The notes: generated by a model not told the origin, from the sequence alone. A stretch of DNA of 64,000 nt from Pseudomonas saxonica (GCF_007858365.1 NZ_VFIO01000015.1:1-64000); one strand, 5' to 3'; positions 1-8,457 are shown, counted from the first letter of the stretch. Made by a program: numbers and translations.

Positions 1-93
1 GTGAGTGAGTCGATATCGATCTACAACAGCGAGCGTCCGCACCAGTCTTTGAAATACAAAACGCCCGATGCAATGCATCGGGCGTTGGGGTGA
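1..93 (+). CDS. IS3-family transposase OrfB, C-terminal end (partial)
   Basis: Open from the window edge to a TGA at 91-93. The 30 visible residues contain YNSERPHQSLKYKTP, the signature that closes the DDE integrase domain of IS3-family OrfB proteins. The start lies outside the window. The next ~30 bp, containing CCTATTTCAGGACTAGACA before the dusA stop, probably form the element's right end, but the other end is not visible so the inverted repeat cannot be confirmed. The element lies just downstream of dusA and is unrelated to the prophage. Confidence 0.8.
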   Translation: MSESISIYNSERPHQSLKYKTPDAMHRALG

Positions 94-131
94 AACAGGT
101 GTAAACCTATTTCAGGACTAGACACTGAACG

Positions 132-1142
132 TCAGCGGCCTTCCAGCAGCTCAGCGGCTTGATCCAATAACGCCAAAGGATCTGCTGCTTTATGAATATC
201 GACCGACAGCAACTGCCTGAATCGCCGTGCGCCCGGGAAACCCTGACCCAATCCAAGAATATGCCGCGTGATGTGATGCATCGAACCACCCGCTGCGATA
301 TGCGCGGCGATGTAAGGTCGTAACAGTGACAACGCTTGTGCCCGGCTAATCACAGGGGCAGTACTGCCGAATAGCTGCTGATCGACCTCCGCCAAAATAT
401 ACGGATTGTGATAAGCCTCCCGGCCGAGCATCACACCATCGAACACCTGCAAGTGTTCCTGGCATTGTTCAAGGGTTTTGATGCCGCCATTGAGGATGAT
501 CTCGAGTTCAGGAAAGTCCTTTTTAACCTGCGCTGCCACGTCATAGCGCAGGGGCGGGATGTCACGGTTTTCCTTGGGTGAAAGCCCTTCCAGAATGGCA
601 ATGCGCGCGTGCACAGTGAAACTGGTGCATCCGGCGTCGCGCACCGTACCGACGAAATCACAAAGCTCGGCATAACTGTCGCGGCCGTTGATACCGATGC
701 GATGCTTGACTGTGACGGGTATCGACACCGCGTCGCGCATGGCTTTCACACAATCGGCCACGAGGGCCGGGTGTGCCATCAAACAAGCGCCGATCATATT
801 GTTCTGCACCCGATCACTGGGGCAGCCGACATTCAGATTTACCTCGTCATACCCGGCCTCCTGCGCCATGCGCGCGCATACGGCCAGATCTGCCGGAGTG
901 CTGCCGCCCAATTGCAGGGCTAGAGGGTGCTCGGTCTCGTCATGGCGCAAAAAGCGTTCGGCATCCCCGTTGATCAACGCGCCAGTGGTGACCATTTCGG
1001 TATACAGCAATGCGTTTTTGGACAGCAGGCGCAGGAAGAAACGGCAATGACGGTCTGTCCAATCCATCATGGGTGCAACAGAAAACCTCCTAGATACCGA
1101 ATCTATGGGGTGGGCTAGGTTTTCTGCGGGTTTGGTGTGCAT
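132..1142 (-). CDS. dusA: tRNA-dihydrouridine(20/20a) synthase DusA
   Basis: 336 residues, full length for DusA. It is an FMN- and NADPH-dependent TIM-barrel enzyme that reduces U20/U20a in the tRNA D-loop. Visible family hallmarks are the FSVAPMMDWTDRHCR start of the barrel, NVGCPSDRVQ with the catalytic Cys (around residue 105), TVKHRIGI, FTVHAR and the FMN-binding ILNGGI. It is the attachment gene of the prophage to its right. Its first ~24 codons, upstream of the ATGATGGAT core, are prophage-supplied; the native codons now sit at 56144-56224. The reading frame is restored, so the enzyme should remain functional, although its promoter now comes from the phage attachment region. Confidence 0.96.
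   Translation of the reverse strand: MHTKPAENLAHPIDSVSRRFSVAPMMDWTDRHCRFFLRLLSKNALLYTEMVTTGALINGDAERFLRHDETEHPLALQLGGSTPADLAVCARMAQEAGYDEVNLNVGCPSDRVQNNMIGACLMAHPALVADCVKAMRDAVSIPVTVKHRIGINGRDSYAELCDFVGTVRDAGCTSFTVHARIAILEGLSPKENRDIPPLRYDVAAQVKKDFPELEIILNGGIKTLEQCQEHLQVFDGVMLGREAYHNPYILAEVDQQLFGSTAPVISRAQALSLLRPYIAAHIAAGGSMHHITRHILGLGQGFPGARRFRQLLSVDIHKAADPLALLDQAAELLEGR
1062..1070. other. attL core (ATCCATCAT in dusA)
   Basis: The 9-bp core ATCCATCAT encodes Met-Met-Asp of the DusA motif FSVAPMMDW on the minus strand and recurs exactly at 56144-56152. To the left the dusA body continues; to the right the codons encode the same peptide as the attR copy but differ at most synonymous positions, as expected when phage attP supplies a replacement 5' end. 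Integration into dusA is an established strategy of one tyrosine-recombinase group. Confidence 0.85.
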
Positions 1143-1200
1143 TCTGGTAACTCTCTTTCACTACTGTTGAGCGCTGTTTTTGCTTGTTTTTGAATGCTCG

Positions 1201-1238
1201 TTGCTACAATGTAGCAAATCCGAATACTCGTGTAGCAA
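1201..1238. promoter_or_regulatory. TGTAGCAA palindrome and repeat upstream of the integrase
   Basis: TTGCTACA-A-TGTAGCAA (1201-1217) is a perfect 8-bp inverted repeat with a one-base centre. A third copy, TGTAGCAA, lies at 1231-1238, exactly 21 bp after the one at 1210. Two-turn spacing just before the integrase start suggests either an operator for int or integrase arm-type sites. Partial matches occur near attR (CTGCTACA at 56075-56082, TGTAGC at 56134-56139). The function is inferred. Confidence 0.5.
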
Positions 1239-1242
1239 AATC

Positions 1243-2376
1243 ATGGGCACTATCACCGTTCGCAAGCGCAAGGATGGATCGACGGGTTACACCGCGCAGA
1301 TCCGCATCATGCAAAAGGGTGTGACAGTTTATCAGGAAAGCCAGACATTCGACCGCAAGGCGACCGCGCAGACCTGGATCAAACGTGTCGAAACTGAGAT
1401 GTCAGTTCCTGGAGCAATCGAGAAGGCCAATCGATCAGGTGTGACGGTCAAGGAGATGATCGACCGCTACCTCCTTGAGTACGAAAAGCTGAGGCCCTTA
1501 GGGAAGACCAAGCGCGCCACGCTCAAAGCTATCGGTGAGACCTGGCTGGGCAAGCTGGAGGATCGAGAGATCACCAGCCAGAAGCTGGTCGAGTACGCCG
1601 ACGGGCGAATGGTGAATGACGGCATACAGGCGCAGACCGTGGGCAATGACCTGGCTCACTTGGGTGCCGTGCTTTCGGTGGCGCGGCCAGCTTGGGGCTA
1701 TGACATCGACCCTATGGCCATGCCCGATGCGCGCAAGGTTTTGCGCAAGATGGGCGCGGTTACACGCAGCAAGGAAAGGAACCGTCGCCCAACACTTGAA
1801 GAGCTGGACAAGCTCTTTGGGTATTTCAGCGAAATGCGTGATAGGCGCAAGCAAGAAATCGATATGGTGCGCGTGACGGCGTTTGCCTTGTTCTCTACCC
1901 GCCGGCAGGAAGAGATCACGCGCATTAAATGGGATGCTCTGGACGAAGCTCGTCAGATGGTCCTGGTCACCGACATGAAAAACCCGGGTCAGAAATACGG
2001 CAATGACGTTTGGTGTCATGTGCCTGATGAAGCGTGGCGAATCATGCAGTCGATGCCTAAAGTTGCTGACGACATTTTCCCTTACAACTCCCGATCAATA
2101 TCTGCGTCCTTCACGCGTGCCTGTCACTTTCTTGAAATCGAAGATCTGCACTTTCACGACCTGCGCCATGATGGCGTCAGCCGTCTATTTGAAATGGGGT
2201 GGGATATCCCGAAAGTCGCCTCTGTTTCCGGCCACCGGGATTGGAACTCGATGCGCAGATATACGCATTTGAAGGGGGAGGGAGACCACTATAAAAACTG
2301 GCCTTGGCTGGAGCGGATAGTAGCGGGCCCCATTATTGAGGCCCGGAAGCGAATCAAGAAACGCGGCGAAGACTAG
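1243..2376 (+). CDS. int: tyrosine-recombinase integrase, dusA-specific
   Basis: 377 residues from ATG 1243. An in-frame TTG at 1180 exists, but it would place the TGTAGCAA repeats inside the coding region, so ATG 1243 is preferred. The N-terminus (GTITVRKRKDGSTGYTAQIR) is an arm-binding-type domain. The C-terminal catalytic domain shows FALFSTRRQEEITRIKW (Arg I region), HDLRHDGVSR (His-x-x-Arg, around residue 310) and SGHRDWNSMRRYTHL (His box and Tyr nucleophile). It would catalyse integration and excision at the dusA core 170 bp to its left. Three related integrase copies occur in this window, this one intact and two fragmentary beyond attR. Confidence 0.95.
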   Translation: MGTITVRKRKDGSTGYTAQIRIMQKGVTVYQESQTFDRKATAQTWIKRVETEMSVPGAIEKANRSGVTVKEMIDRYLLEYEKLRPLGKTKRATLKAIGETWLGKLEDREITSQKLVEYADGRMVNDGIQAQTVGNDLAHLGAVLSVARPAWGYDIDPMAMPDARKVLRKMGAVTRSKERNRRPTLEELDKLFGYFSEMRDRRKQEIDMVRVTAFALFSTRRQEEITRIKWDALDEARQMVLVTDMKNPGQKYGNDVWCHVPDEAWRIMQSMPKVADDIFPYNSRSISASFTRACHFLEIEDLHFHDLRHDGVSRLFEMGWDIPKVASVSGHRDWNSMRRYTHLKGEGDHYKNWPWLERIVAGPIIEARKRIKKRGED

Positions 2377-2638
2377 AGTTACGCATCAGCTTGTCATGCT
2401 CGGTGCGCGCACGATTGTGCTGAGCATCGAGATAAGCCGCTAAGTCATTGAGGTGAACACCTCGCGCGGATTTCTGGCTGCGCTCCATCGGTACCAGGGG
2501 AAGGTCGATTTGGCCAGACGCCACTTTTATTTTCATCTTATCGGGCGTCAGGTGGCTGAAGTAATCAGCGCATATCCGTTCGAGTGGAATGATCGCTTGG
2601 CCACCGTACTGCGCCAAAAGCAGGAATTGTGTGTTCAT
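2354..2638 (-). CDS. PrtN-like pyocin-activator family protein
   Basis: 94 residues starting MNTQFLLLAQYGGQAIIPLE, with SGQIDLPLVPMERSQKSARG and VHLNDLAAYLD, the conserved blocks of the PrtN/pyocin activator family of small DNA-binding proteins. It converges on the integrase, overlapping its last 23 bp. In prophages such genes commonly sit next to int, where they may act as excisionase or directionality regulators rather than pyocin activators. That role is inferred from position. Confidence 0.8.
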   Translation of the reverse strand: MNTQFLLLAQYGGQAIIPLERICADYFSHLTPDKMKIKVASGQIDLPLVPMERSQKSARGVHLNDLAAYLDAQHNRARTEHDKLMRNSSLRRVS

Positions 2639-2845
2639 GGCTATATCTCCAAGCCGCTTCGATTGTCGGTAGTGGGTTGTTGAGTTTTTTCAGGTTTGGC
2701 GCTTGAAGTCAGTGCACCTCACGATGAATGTGCTGATATCGCGTTGAATCGGCGGCATGGTCTTGAAGGGAAGGGCGCTGCAGTCGTGGGGGGGCATGCT
2801 GGCAAGCGCAGCACATGCCGCCTTGGGGTGATGGGTGATGGCGTC

Positions 2846-3151
2846 TTACTCCCGGCGCGCCCAGCTAACACATGGTCCGTCTTCGGTATCGAAAATCCCG
2901 AGGAGGAACCACTCCGGCCCAGGTGCTTCCGGATTCCAGCCGAGGCAGTGACACTCACCGTCGTCATAGGGGTGATGACCGTCGATATCAGCCTCCATGT
3001 ACCACTGCTGCAGCACTAGGCGCTGGTCAGCGATCCAGGCTTTAAAGGCTGTGTAGTCCTCATCGAATTCGGGCAGATCGGGATGATCCCACCAGCCGTC
3101 TTCATTCCGCACGACAGCAACAGGCTGGATCAAAACAGTTTCTTCAGGCAT
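2846..3151 (-). CDS. conserved phage protein, function unknown
   Basis: 101 residues, strongly acidic and rich in Trp. Motifs visible are DGWWDHPDLPEFDED near the N-terminus and GECHCLGWNPEAPGPEWFLLGIFDTEDGP near the C-terminus. There are no membrane segments or signal peptide. The composition and motif style match small early-region proteins of Pseudomonas prophages, but no function is known to me. It lies in the leftward block between the PrtN-like gene and the HNH nuclease. Confidence 0.65.
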   Translation of the reverse strand: MPEETVLIQPVAVVRNEDGWWDHPDLPEFDEDYTAFKAWIADQRLVLQQWYMEADIDGHHPYDDGECHCLGWNPEAPGPEWFLLGIFDTEDGPCVSWARRE

Positions 3152-3345
3152 GACTTCGTCCTTGCCGCTAACGCGGCTGATTTTGTAATGGGGATTCGGC
3201 GTTATCGTTCAGAAATGGTTTTTATGTTGATTCTTCCAGCTGAAACCAGTCGGCAACCCCGGGATATGTAGCTACTGATATAAAATGATATTGAAATGCC
3301 ATCTATCTGCTTTAGACTCTCTTCATCACGTGAGAGAGAACAAGC

Positions 3346-4662
3346 ATGGACGCACAGAAGATTGATGCTCTAAAACTAGAAGCGAAGCGCGTTGCCCTAG
3401 AACGATTTGGCGCTACATCATCTGCTGAGATCGAATCGATTCTTGCGGTGCTGTCCTATGAGCAGACATTGTTCCAAAAACATGGCAAGCGACAGCAAGC
3501 TGCTTACACATGGCGCATGCTGCGGGAGCACGGAATCATTCCAGGCGTCGAAAGAGTCGTAACTAGGGAAGCAGAAACGCAAGGCTACAAAGCGCTCACC
3601 AGCCTCGGCTTGCAGGATTTTGCTTTTGAGGCTGTGGTCGTTCGACATCCGGAGATCTTCTCTAAGGATGCCGTTGAAGATTCAAAGTCACGTCTTCAAA
3701 ACTTCGAAGACGCGTTAAGTTCCCGTCATCAGTATTGGTGGGTGAACCATAAACAGACGTTTAAAGCTGAGTTTGAGGGTGGCTATATTTGGTCGCCAAA
3801 AGCCAATGCTAATGGGGCTCGCAATAGAACATATGACAATCTGACTCATGTGGCCCCCGGAGATATTGTTTTCTCTTATGCGGATGGGCTTATCAAGGCA
3901 ATAGGTGTTGCAAGCAAGCGCCACTCTGAGTCTATAAAGCCAGAGGCCTTTGGGTTGGCAGGTGCCAACTGGGCTGATAGCGGGTGGCTGGTGCCAATAG
4001 AATGGACGGCGTTACCTTTGCCTGTTGCGCCAAAAGCATACATTGCACGTATTCAGCCGTTATTGCCGCAGAAGCATTCTCCCTTGCAGGCTAACGGTAA
4101 TGGAAACCAGGGCTGCTACTTTGCTGCGATTTCTCCAGCGTTAGGCCGGCTGATTCTGGATCTAATCGGGCAACTTAGCCCTGATGCGGTAGAGGCTGTT
4201 CAGGACGTTACGCAACAGATAGAGACAGACCTAGCTGAAATTGAAATCCTAATTGCTGAAGAAATTCCTGAGACAGAGAAGGAGCAACTGGTCCGGTCTC
4301 GCCGCGGGCAGGGGGTTTTTCGGCAACGAGTTTTGCTGATCGAGTCGCAGTGCCGGCTCACAGGTGTTACTGATCAGAGCTTTCTGATTGCCAGCCATAT
4401 TAAACCGTGGAAAGACTGCGTTAATGCTGAGCGACTAGACGGAAGCAACGGTCTGATGTTAGCCCCACATATCGACAAACTATTTGATCGTGGGTGGATT
4501 TCTTTTAGCGACAATGGCGACGTGCTTTCTGCCCCTGGTGTTGAAAAGGTAATGGAAGCATGGAATATCGGCTCGATTAAAAACGTTGATCAATTCAGTC
4601 CAGGACAATGCCAATATCTTGATTACCATAGAAGTAGTGTGTTTAAGGGGCGGGATTCCTGA
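3346..4662 (+). CDS. EVE-like domain / HNH_2 endonuclease fusion
   Basis: 438 residues preceded by GAGAG. Residues ~1-120 are helical. Residues ~125-245 (WWVNHKQTFKAEFEGGYIW, then PGDIVFSYADG, then IKAIGVA) resemble EVE/PUA-like modified-base readers. Residues ~315-405 form an HNH_2 nuclease with CRLTGV, SHIKPWKD, NGLMLAPHIDKLFDRGWISF. HNH_2 proteins carrying an added reader domain are predicted type IV-like nucleases acting on modified or foreign DNA. The gene is on the plus strand inside a minus-strand early block, so it is probably a separately expressed moron. The EVE-like assignment is weaker than the HNH assignment. Confidence 0.8.
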   Translation: MDAQKIDALKLEAKRVALERFGATSSAEIESILAVLSYEQTLFQKHGKRQQAAYTWRMLREHGIIPGVERVVTREAETQGYKALTSLGLQDFAFEAVVVRHPEIFSKDAVEDSKSRLQNFEDALSSRHQYWWVNHKQTFKAEFEGGYIWSPKANANGARNRTYDNLTHVAPGDIVFSYADGLIKAIGVASKRHSESIKPEAFGLAGANWADSGWLVPIEWTALPLPVAPKAYIARIQPLLPQKHSPLQANGNGNQGCYFAAISPALGRLILDLIGQLSPDAVEAVQDVTQQIETDLAEIEILIAEEIPETEKEQLVRSRRGQGVFRQRVLLIESQCRLTGVTDQSFLIASHIKPWKDCVNAERLDGSNGLMLAPHIDKLFDRGWISFSDNGDVLSAPGVEKVMEAWNIGSIKNVDQFSPGQCQYLDYHRSSVFKGRDS

Positions 4663-4803
4663 AGTACCTCGCAGTAGCTCAGGAATACTACTTCTGAGTC
4701 CACGGCTTGGCCGATGGCAAAAATGGGCGTACTGGGTTTTATAATCGAAGGCATGTTTCTTCAGGTGCACAGATATAAGTAGAGCTCGCCGGGTGGAGGG
4801 TAA

Positions 4804-5167
4804 CTAAGCAGCTTGAGTTTGGGTAGTAGGCTGCCATTCACTGAACCCAACACGTTGAGCTTTCGTCTTAAGGTTGATGATTGGACGGCCTTCTGTATCG
4901 TTCATGGTGCGCTTCGCTCTGATGCGCAGATCCCGACATTTAGTGGTCTTGCGAGCTAGCTCAATGAACTGCTCAGCGTACTGCGGAGCATCAAGTAGCG
5001 ATGAAAGCTGTCGAACCGTCCCCTCTCTTGATCTGCTCAGTTTTCTTTCCGACCAGTTCAAGCCATTCAGTTAGTGGCATTGGTTCCACACCGCCTGGTG
5101 CTGTCAGGTTTTTACGCGTGCCTTTGGTGCGCTTCCTGGCCTCGGCCTGCGCAACGTCGTGGGTCAT
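4804..5167 (-). pseudogene. frameshifted phage early gene, function unknown
   Basis: From ATG 5167 the frame reads MTHDVAQAEARKRTKGTRKN and continues to ...EQIKRG. The conserved continuation TVRQLSSLLDAPQYAEQFIE runs in another frame to a stop at 4804. Removing one G from the GGGG run near 5018-5022 joins them into about 120 residues. A better RBS (GGAG) precedes an in-frame ATG at 5191, but TGA follows eight codons later (5168-5170), so the gene may carry two lesions. The C-terminal half is basic and helical. Confidence 0.6.
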
Positions 5168-5308
5168 TCAAAACACTGCAAATGTGCTCATCCGTTTTCT
5201 CCAGGTAGCCTTCGGCATGGCTTGAGCTAGCGTGATTTGTTGAAGTCGGGTATTTGTGTTCGGCCGGCATGGAGCCGGAGTGCCCTTGATCAGGACGGGA
5301 TTTGAAAG

Positions 5309-5797
5309 ATGCTAAAAATATTTGTCGCACCTTTGGTATTACTTTTCTCGGCATCTTGCCTTGCAGACTTAAAGCAAACAGCTCCGGATTCGGTTTGCTC
5401 ATTTCTGAGTGATTTGGATCTGAAGGGGCGGAAGTGGACTGACTATGGTGACGGTACGTCTGGGTGCGCAAGTAACTACAAGGACATTGGTAGCGGCTAC
5501 CCGTTGGCTAACAACCTTGCATTTTATGCGGCAGGCAGTGATTCAACTGTTGATCAGGTAAAGCTGGTTCTCAATTTTAATCAGACGAAGTCTGTGGGTA
5601 TGTCGATCAGCGCACTTGGTAAGGCTTCGGAAAAACTTTCCCTCAAAGCCCTAGGAGCCCAACTCCCAAACAGTATTAAAAAGGCCATTGTTCTCGGTCA
5701 GCCCTTAACAGCTGCGGCGGGCACAGGAACCATTGAGGTAGTTCGCGATGATTGGCCTACAGGTAAAGGTTATGAAATTCAGGTGATCATGAAATGA
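5309..5797 (+). CDS. exported hypothetical protein
   Basis: 162 residues with a clear signal peptide (MLKIFVAPLVLLFSASCLA, cleavage after SCLA). The mature part begins DLKQTAPDSVCSFLSDLDLKGRKW and has two cysteines (SVCSFL, SGCASN) that could pair in the periplasm. No known catalytic motif is visible. It lies on the plus strand within the leftward early block, so it is probably an independently expressed cargo gene altering the lysogen's envelope or periplasm. Confidence 0.65.
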   Translation: MLKIFVAPLVLLFSASCLADLKQTAPDSVCSFLSDLDLKGRKWTDYGDGTSGCASNYKDIGSGYPLANNLAFYAAGSDSTVDQVKLVLNFNQTKSVGMSISALGKASEKLSLKALGAQLPNSIKKAIVLGQPLTAAAGTGTIEVVRDDWPTGKGYEIQVIMK

Positions 5798-5820
5798 AAT
5801 GGACTCAAGCCTGCAGCCAT

Positions 5821-6855
5821 TTAAGCGAGCTCCTGCATGTCGGTAGGCTGAGCTGATGCGCGCGTAAGCTGATCTGTAAGCTGGGTTGGCAGGTAACGCA
5901 AAATAAGTGTTCCTGCCTCCTTGTCGAACTCGATCTTGGAGCCAAGCAAGTGCTGCTTGAAGCTGATAGACAACCCATCAGTACGTTCGGAGAAGCGGCG
6001 GAACTGATTCAGGGTGCGTTTATCTGCCGGAATCTCCGGGGGCAGGCCATATTCCTTATTGCGAATGAAGTCGTAGAAGGCTGTCGGGCGGTCTTCGTCG
6101 AGCAGCTCTGATAGCTCGTAGAGGGTGATCGGCTCTCCAATCTTGGCTTGGGCTAAGGAGTAGTTGACCAGGTTGGTCGTTTTCTCGCGGGCTCACTCGT
6201 TGCCCAGATCCTCGCTTTCCACAAAGTCGCTGAATGCCTTCAGCAGGGTGCGAGTTTCACTAGGGCCGTCTATTCCTTCCTGGCAGCCGATGAAGTCGCG
6301 GAAGTAGTGGTTCAGGCGCTGGCCCTGCTTGCCCTTTAGGTACGAGATGTACTGCTTCGACTGGTGGTTGTTCTGCCACTCACTGATGTTGATGCGCGCG
6401 GCCAGGCGGATGTGATCCAGGTCCAGGCGATTCACCGTCATCAGGGTCAGTTCTTCGGTCATGGTCAGCGCCTCGGTTTCCTGCACCAGGGCGATGACCA
6501 GGTATTCGGTCAGGCCTTGCTGGTAGTGGCAGAAGAGGGCATGTCCGCCGGTTGTCAGGTTTGACTCTTCCATCAGCCTGGTCAGGTGCTCGACGGCTAC
6601 GGTGCTGAATTCCAGGAAGTCGCTGCTGCCGGTCAGATACTTGTTGAGCCAGCCGCTGAGTGGATGCGCACCTGACTCGGAATGAAAGAAACCCCAGCCC
6701 TTGCCTGCTGTGGCGTTGTAGCTTTCGTTGAGCTGGCTCATTAGGTCGTCGCGGGTCTGAGATTCGACCAGCTCTGTATCACTGACGTGCAGCGCAGCAG
6801 GGGAGCCGTCTGGCTTCTTATCGATCTTGTGGATTGCGCTATGAAGTACGGGCAT
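5821..6855 (-). pseudogene. NdpA/YejK-like nucleoid-associated protein, interrupted by TGA
   Basis: Reads as a ~344-codon YejK/NdpA homologue, close to the usual ~335 residues. It starts [19 protein letters not shown] at 6855. Family features include [25 protein letters not shown] and [18 protein letters not shown]. An in-frame TGA at 6193-6195 follows DLGNE, and the homologous C-terminus ([15 protein letters not shown] onward) continues in the same frame to TAA at 5821. A C-to-T change in CGA or a similar point mutation explains it. The truncated ~220-residue product keeps the N-terminal part. A prophage copy may modulate host nucleoid or RNA polymerase behaviour. Confidence 0.8.
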
Positions 6856-6962
6856 TGTGGTTATCTCGGGTAGGCGCCGCCCTCCGGTGGCCGGTGGTGG
6901 CATTTTGGTTTCGGTTGAGGTATTACAAGTGACCGGCATGGGGCCAGGTTGAGGAGATATTC

Positions 6963-7187
6963 ATGGTTGATAATGGTCTTGTGTCGCCGCCAACCAATGC
7001 GGAAGTAGCAGAACTGCTAAATATTCCAGAGGCGCAGGTTGAGACCTATCGCCTAGACACCATCAGGGCTGGGGATATTTGGCGGGTTTCCCTAGCGAGG
7101 CAAATTCTTTCGCCACTTAGGCCACGAGGATCAAGCGAGTCCTTGCCTGCCAACCTTATCCTCGAGATTCCAATTTTAAGCAGGTAG
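6963..7187 (+). CDS. small hypothetical protein
   Basis: 74 residues with a well-placed GAGGAG six bases before the ATG. The N-terminal half (TNAEVAELLNIPEAQVETYRLD) could form a small helix-turn-helix; the rest has no recognisable motif. It is divergent from the ndpA-like gene. Its 3' flank and the ndpA 5' flank share a short CCGGTGGTGGCA-containing repeat. Real but unassigned, or a remnant; confidence rests mainly on the RBS. Confidence 0.4.
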   Translation: MVDNGLVSPPTNAEVAELLNIPEAQVETYRLDTIRAGDIWRVSLARQILSPLRPRGSSESLPANLILEIPILSR

Positions 7188-7268
7188 GCGCTGACGTCCG
7201 TAACCGGTGGTGGCAAATCGGGTGGATGTGGGGTTCTGTAGATCTTTAAAGAAGACTGGAGCTAAGGC

Positions 7269-7618
7269 ATGAGCCTACAAGAAGGGGACCTCGATATCCG
7301 CGAGATCGTTCTGAAAAATATTGAGAAAGACGAAGCTGATTGTCGGAAGTTAGGGATACCGCACCGATTCATGCAGCTTTCAGCTCTTTCGCCTACGACG
7401 CGGAACTCGCATGCAGACCGTCATGGTTTGCTATTACGGGCGATGAAGTCAGGCACTGGCTGGCACAGGACGACAATGCGATTGGATGCAAATGCAGCTT
7501 CACCCTTGTCCTAGTCGACAGCAGTGGTAACCCCCAATTCCCTGATGTCTTGGACCGTACCACGAGCGCAAGGAAGAAGTTTTTCGCTGAACGCCAAGCT
7601 GGTCATCATTCCTCATAA
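7269..7618 (+). pseudogene. hypothetical protein, probably frameshifted
   Basis: ATG 7269 has a good RBS (CTGGAG) and reads MSLQEGDLDIREIVLKNIEK. From about 7340 the more protein-like frame is the next one, containing APIHAAFSSFAYDAELACRP and ITGDEVRHWLAQDDNAIGC, ending at 7618. A single-base deletion near 7335-7345 would join the two into about 116 residues. The family is not recognised. If it is not a frameshift, the downstream frame could use TTG 7340. Confidence 0.4.
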
Positions 7619-7659
7619 GAAATACGCAATGATTCACGCCTGTAGGCCAACTCCAATTT

Positions 7660-7698
7660 CCGCGACACGTTTTCGCTTATCGTGATTTCGTGTCGCGG
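7660..7698. repeat. long stem-loop CCGCGACACG/CGTGTCGCGG
   Basis: Perfect 10-bp inverted repeat with a 19-base loop in the short gap between two convergent genes. The left arm plus loop start (CGCGACACGTTTT) recurs at the start of the antirepressor gene (13575-13586). It may act as a bidirectional terminator or be a dispersed Pseudomonas palindrome. Confidence 0.55.
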
Positions 7699-7710
7699 AG
7701 GCTTTAGAAA

Positions 7711-7917
7711 TTAAGCAGAGCCAGCAGGGCCAAGGCCGTGCAAGTGATGAATCATCAAGGTCATTGCCTCGCCTTGCTCTTTAATCCCGTTCCACGCCAT
7801 CAATTCAGACAAGGCTATTCGCGTGCCTTCCAGGGTGTGAAGCCGCAACTCCTCCTCTCCGCGAGGCTTTCGTTTTGCAGCCGTCTTTGCGGATCGTTCT
7901 TTCTGTTGGGTAGCCAT
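7711..7917 (-). CDS. small phage protein, possible ribbon-helix-helix
   Basis: 68 residues with RBS GAGG upstream of the ATG. The basic N-terminus (QQKERSAKTAAKRKPRGEEE) is followed by LRLHTLEGTRIALSELMAWN and HHLHGLGP, a pattern compatible with a small DNA-binding ribbon-helix-helix protein. It is the last member of the coupled leftward run 9092-7711. Function unknown. Confidence 0.6.
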   Translation of the reverse strand: MATQQKERSAKTAAKRKPRGEEELRLHTLEGTRIALSELMAWNGIKEQGEAMTLMIHHLHGLGPAGSA

Positions 7918-7999
7918 AGCCTACCTCTTCAATTCCGCTGGCCGGCAATTCCAGCCATGTTTGACGTTTACGTTGCTGGATTCGGGCAATGCGTTTCAT
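7805..7999 (-). CDS. small basic phage protein, overlapping frame
   Basis: 64 residues starting MKRIARIQQRKRQTWLELPA. The start ATG overlaps the preceding gene's TGA as ATGA and has AAGG upstream, which argues for translational coupling. Its 3' end overlaps the next gene by 113 bp, which is unusual, so either the C-terminus is extended by mutation or one of the two frames is not expressed. No motif recognised. Confidence 0.45.
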   Translation of the reverse strand: MKRIARIQQRKRQTWLELPASGIEEVGYGYPTERTIRKDGCKTKASRRGGVAASHPGRHANSLV

Positions 8000-8457
8000 G
8001 CCGCGACCTTTTGCTGACTCCAAGCGCCGACTGCTTCAAAGATCTGCGCTGCGTGATCTTCTTCGAGCGATATCGTCTCTGGAATGGCAATCCAGCCAGA
8101 AGCCACCACCTGGCTTTTGTTGGCCGATTCGCGCAACTGCTTGTAGCAATGCTCGATCACGTCCTCCAGATGGTCGGAGAGATAGACTCCATCAGGCGCC
8201 ACCTCAATGGATTTGCTGTAGCGGTCACCCTGAGCATCAATACAAAGCACGCTTAGATAGATCGTCCAGCGGTGGGCAATGCCGCACACTGCCTGCCCAA
8301 TCTTCCCGGGTGCGATGCTCTTTAGCGATTTGTAATTGATCATGCCCTGACGTCCACTGGGGTCGATGTTCACTACTGCGACGTGGTTGGCGGCCAGCAG
8401 TGCTCGGCATGATCGGTCGATCCGGGCCTTGAGGTTATGCGGTTTACGTTTACTCAT
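7996..8457 (-). CDS. conserved Pseudomonas-phage protein, function unknown
   Basis: 153 residues from ATG 8457, which overlaps the upstream stop as TAATG. A longer reading upstream is disfavoured because it would run through the previous gene. Motifs: basic start MSKRKPHNLKARIDRSCRAL, NHVAVVNIDPSGRQGMINYK, AHRWTIYLSVLCID. I recognise this type of protein from Pseudomonas prophage early regions but know no function. Tightly coupled to its neighbours. Confidence 0.75.
   Translation of the reverse strand: MSKRKPHNLKARIDRSCRALLAANHVAVVNIDPSGRQGMINYKSLKSIAPGKIGQAVCGIAHRWTIYLSVLCIDAQGDRYSKSIEVAPDGVYLSDHLEDVIEHCYKQLRESANKSQVVASGWIAIPETISLEEDHAAQIFEAVGAWSQQKVAA

Noticed and set aside
5112-5471. 119-codon minus-strand frame
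   Set aside because: Overlaps the exported protein gene antisense and covers the true 5' part of the frameshifted gene in another frame; composition not protein-like.
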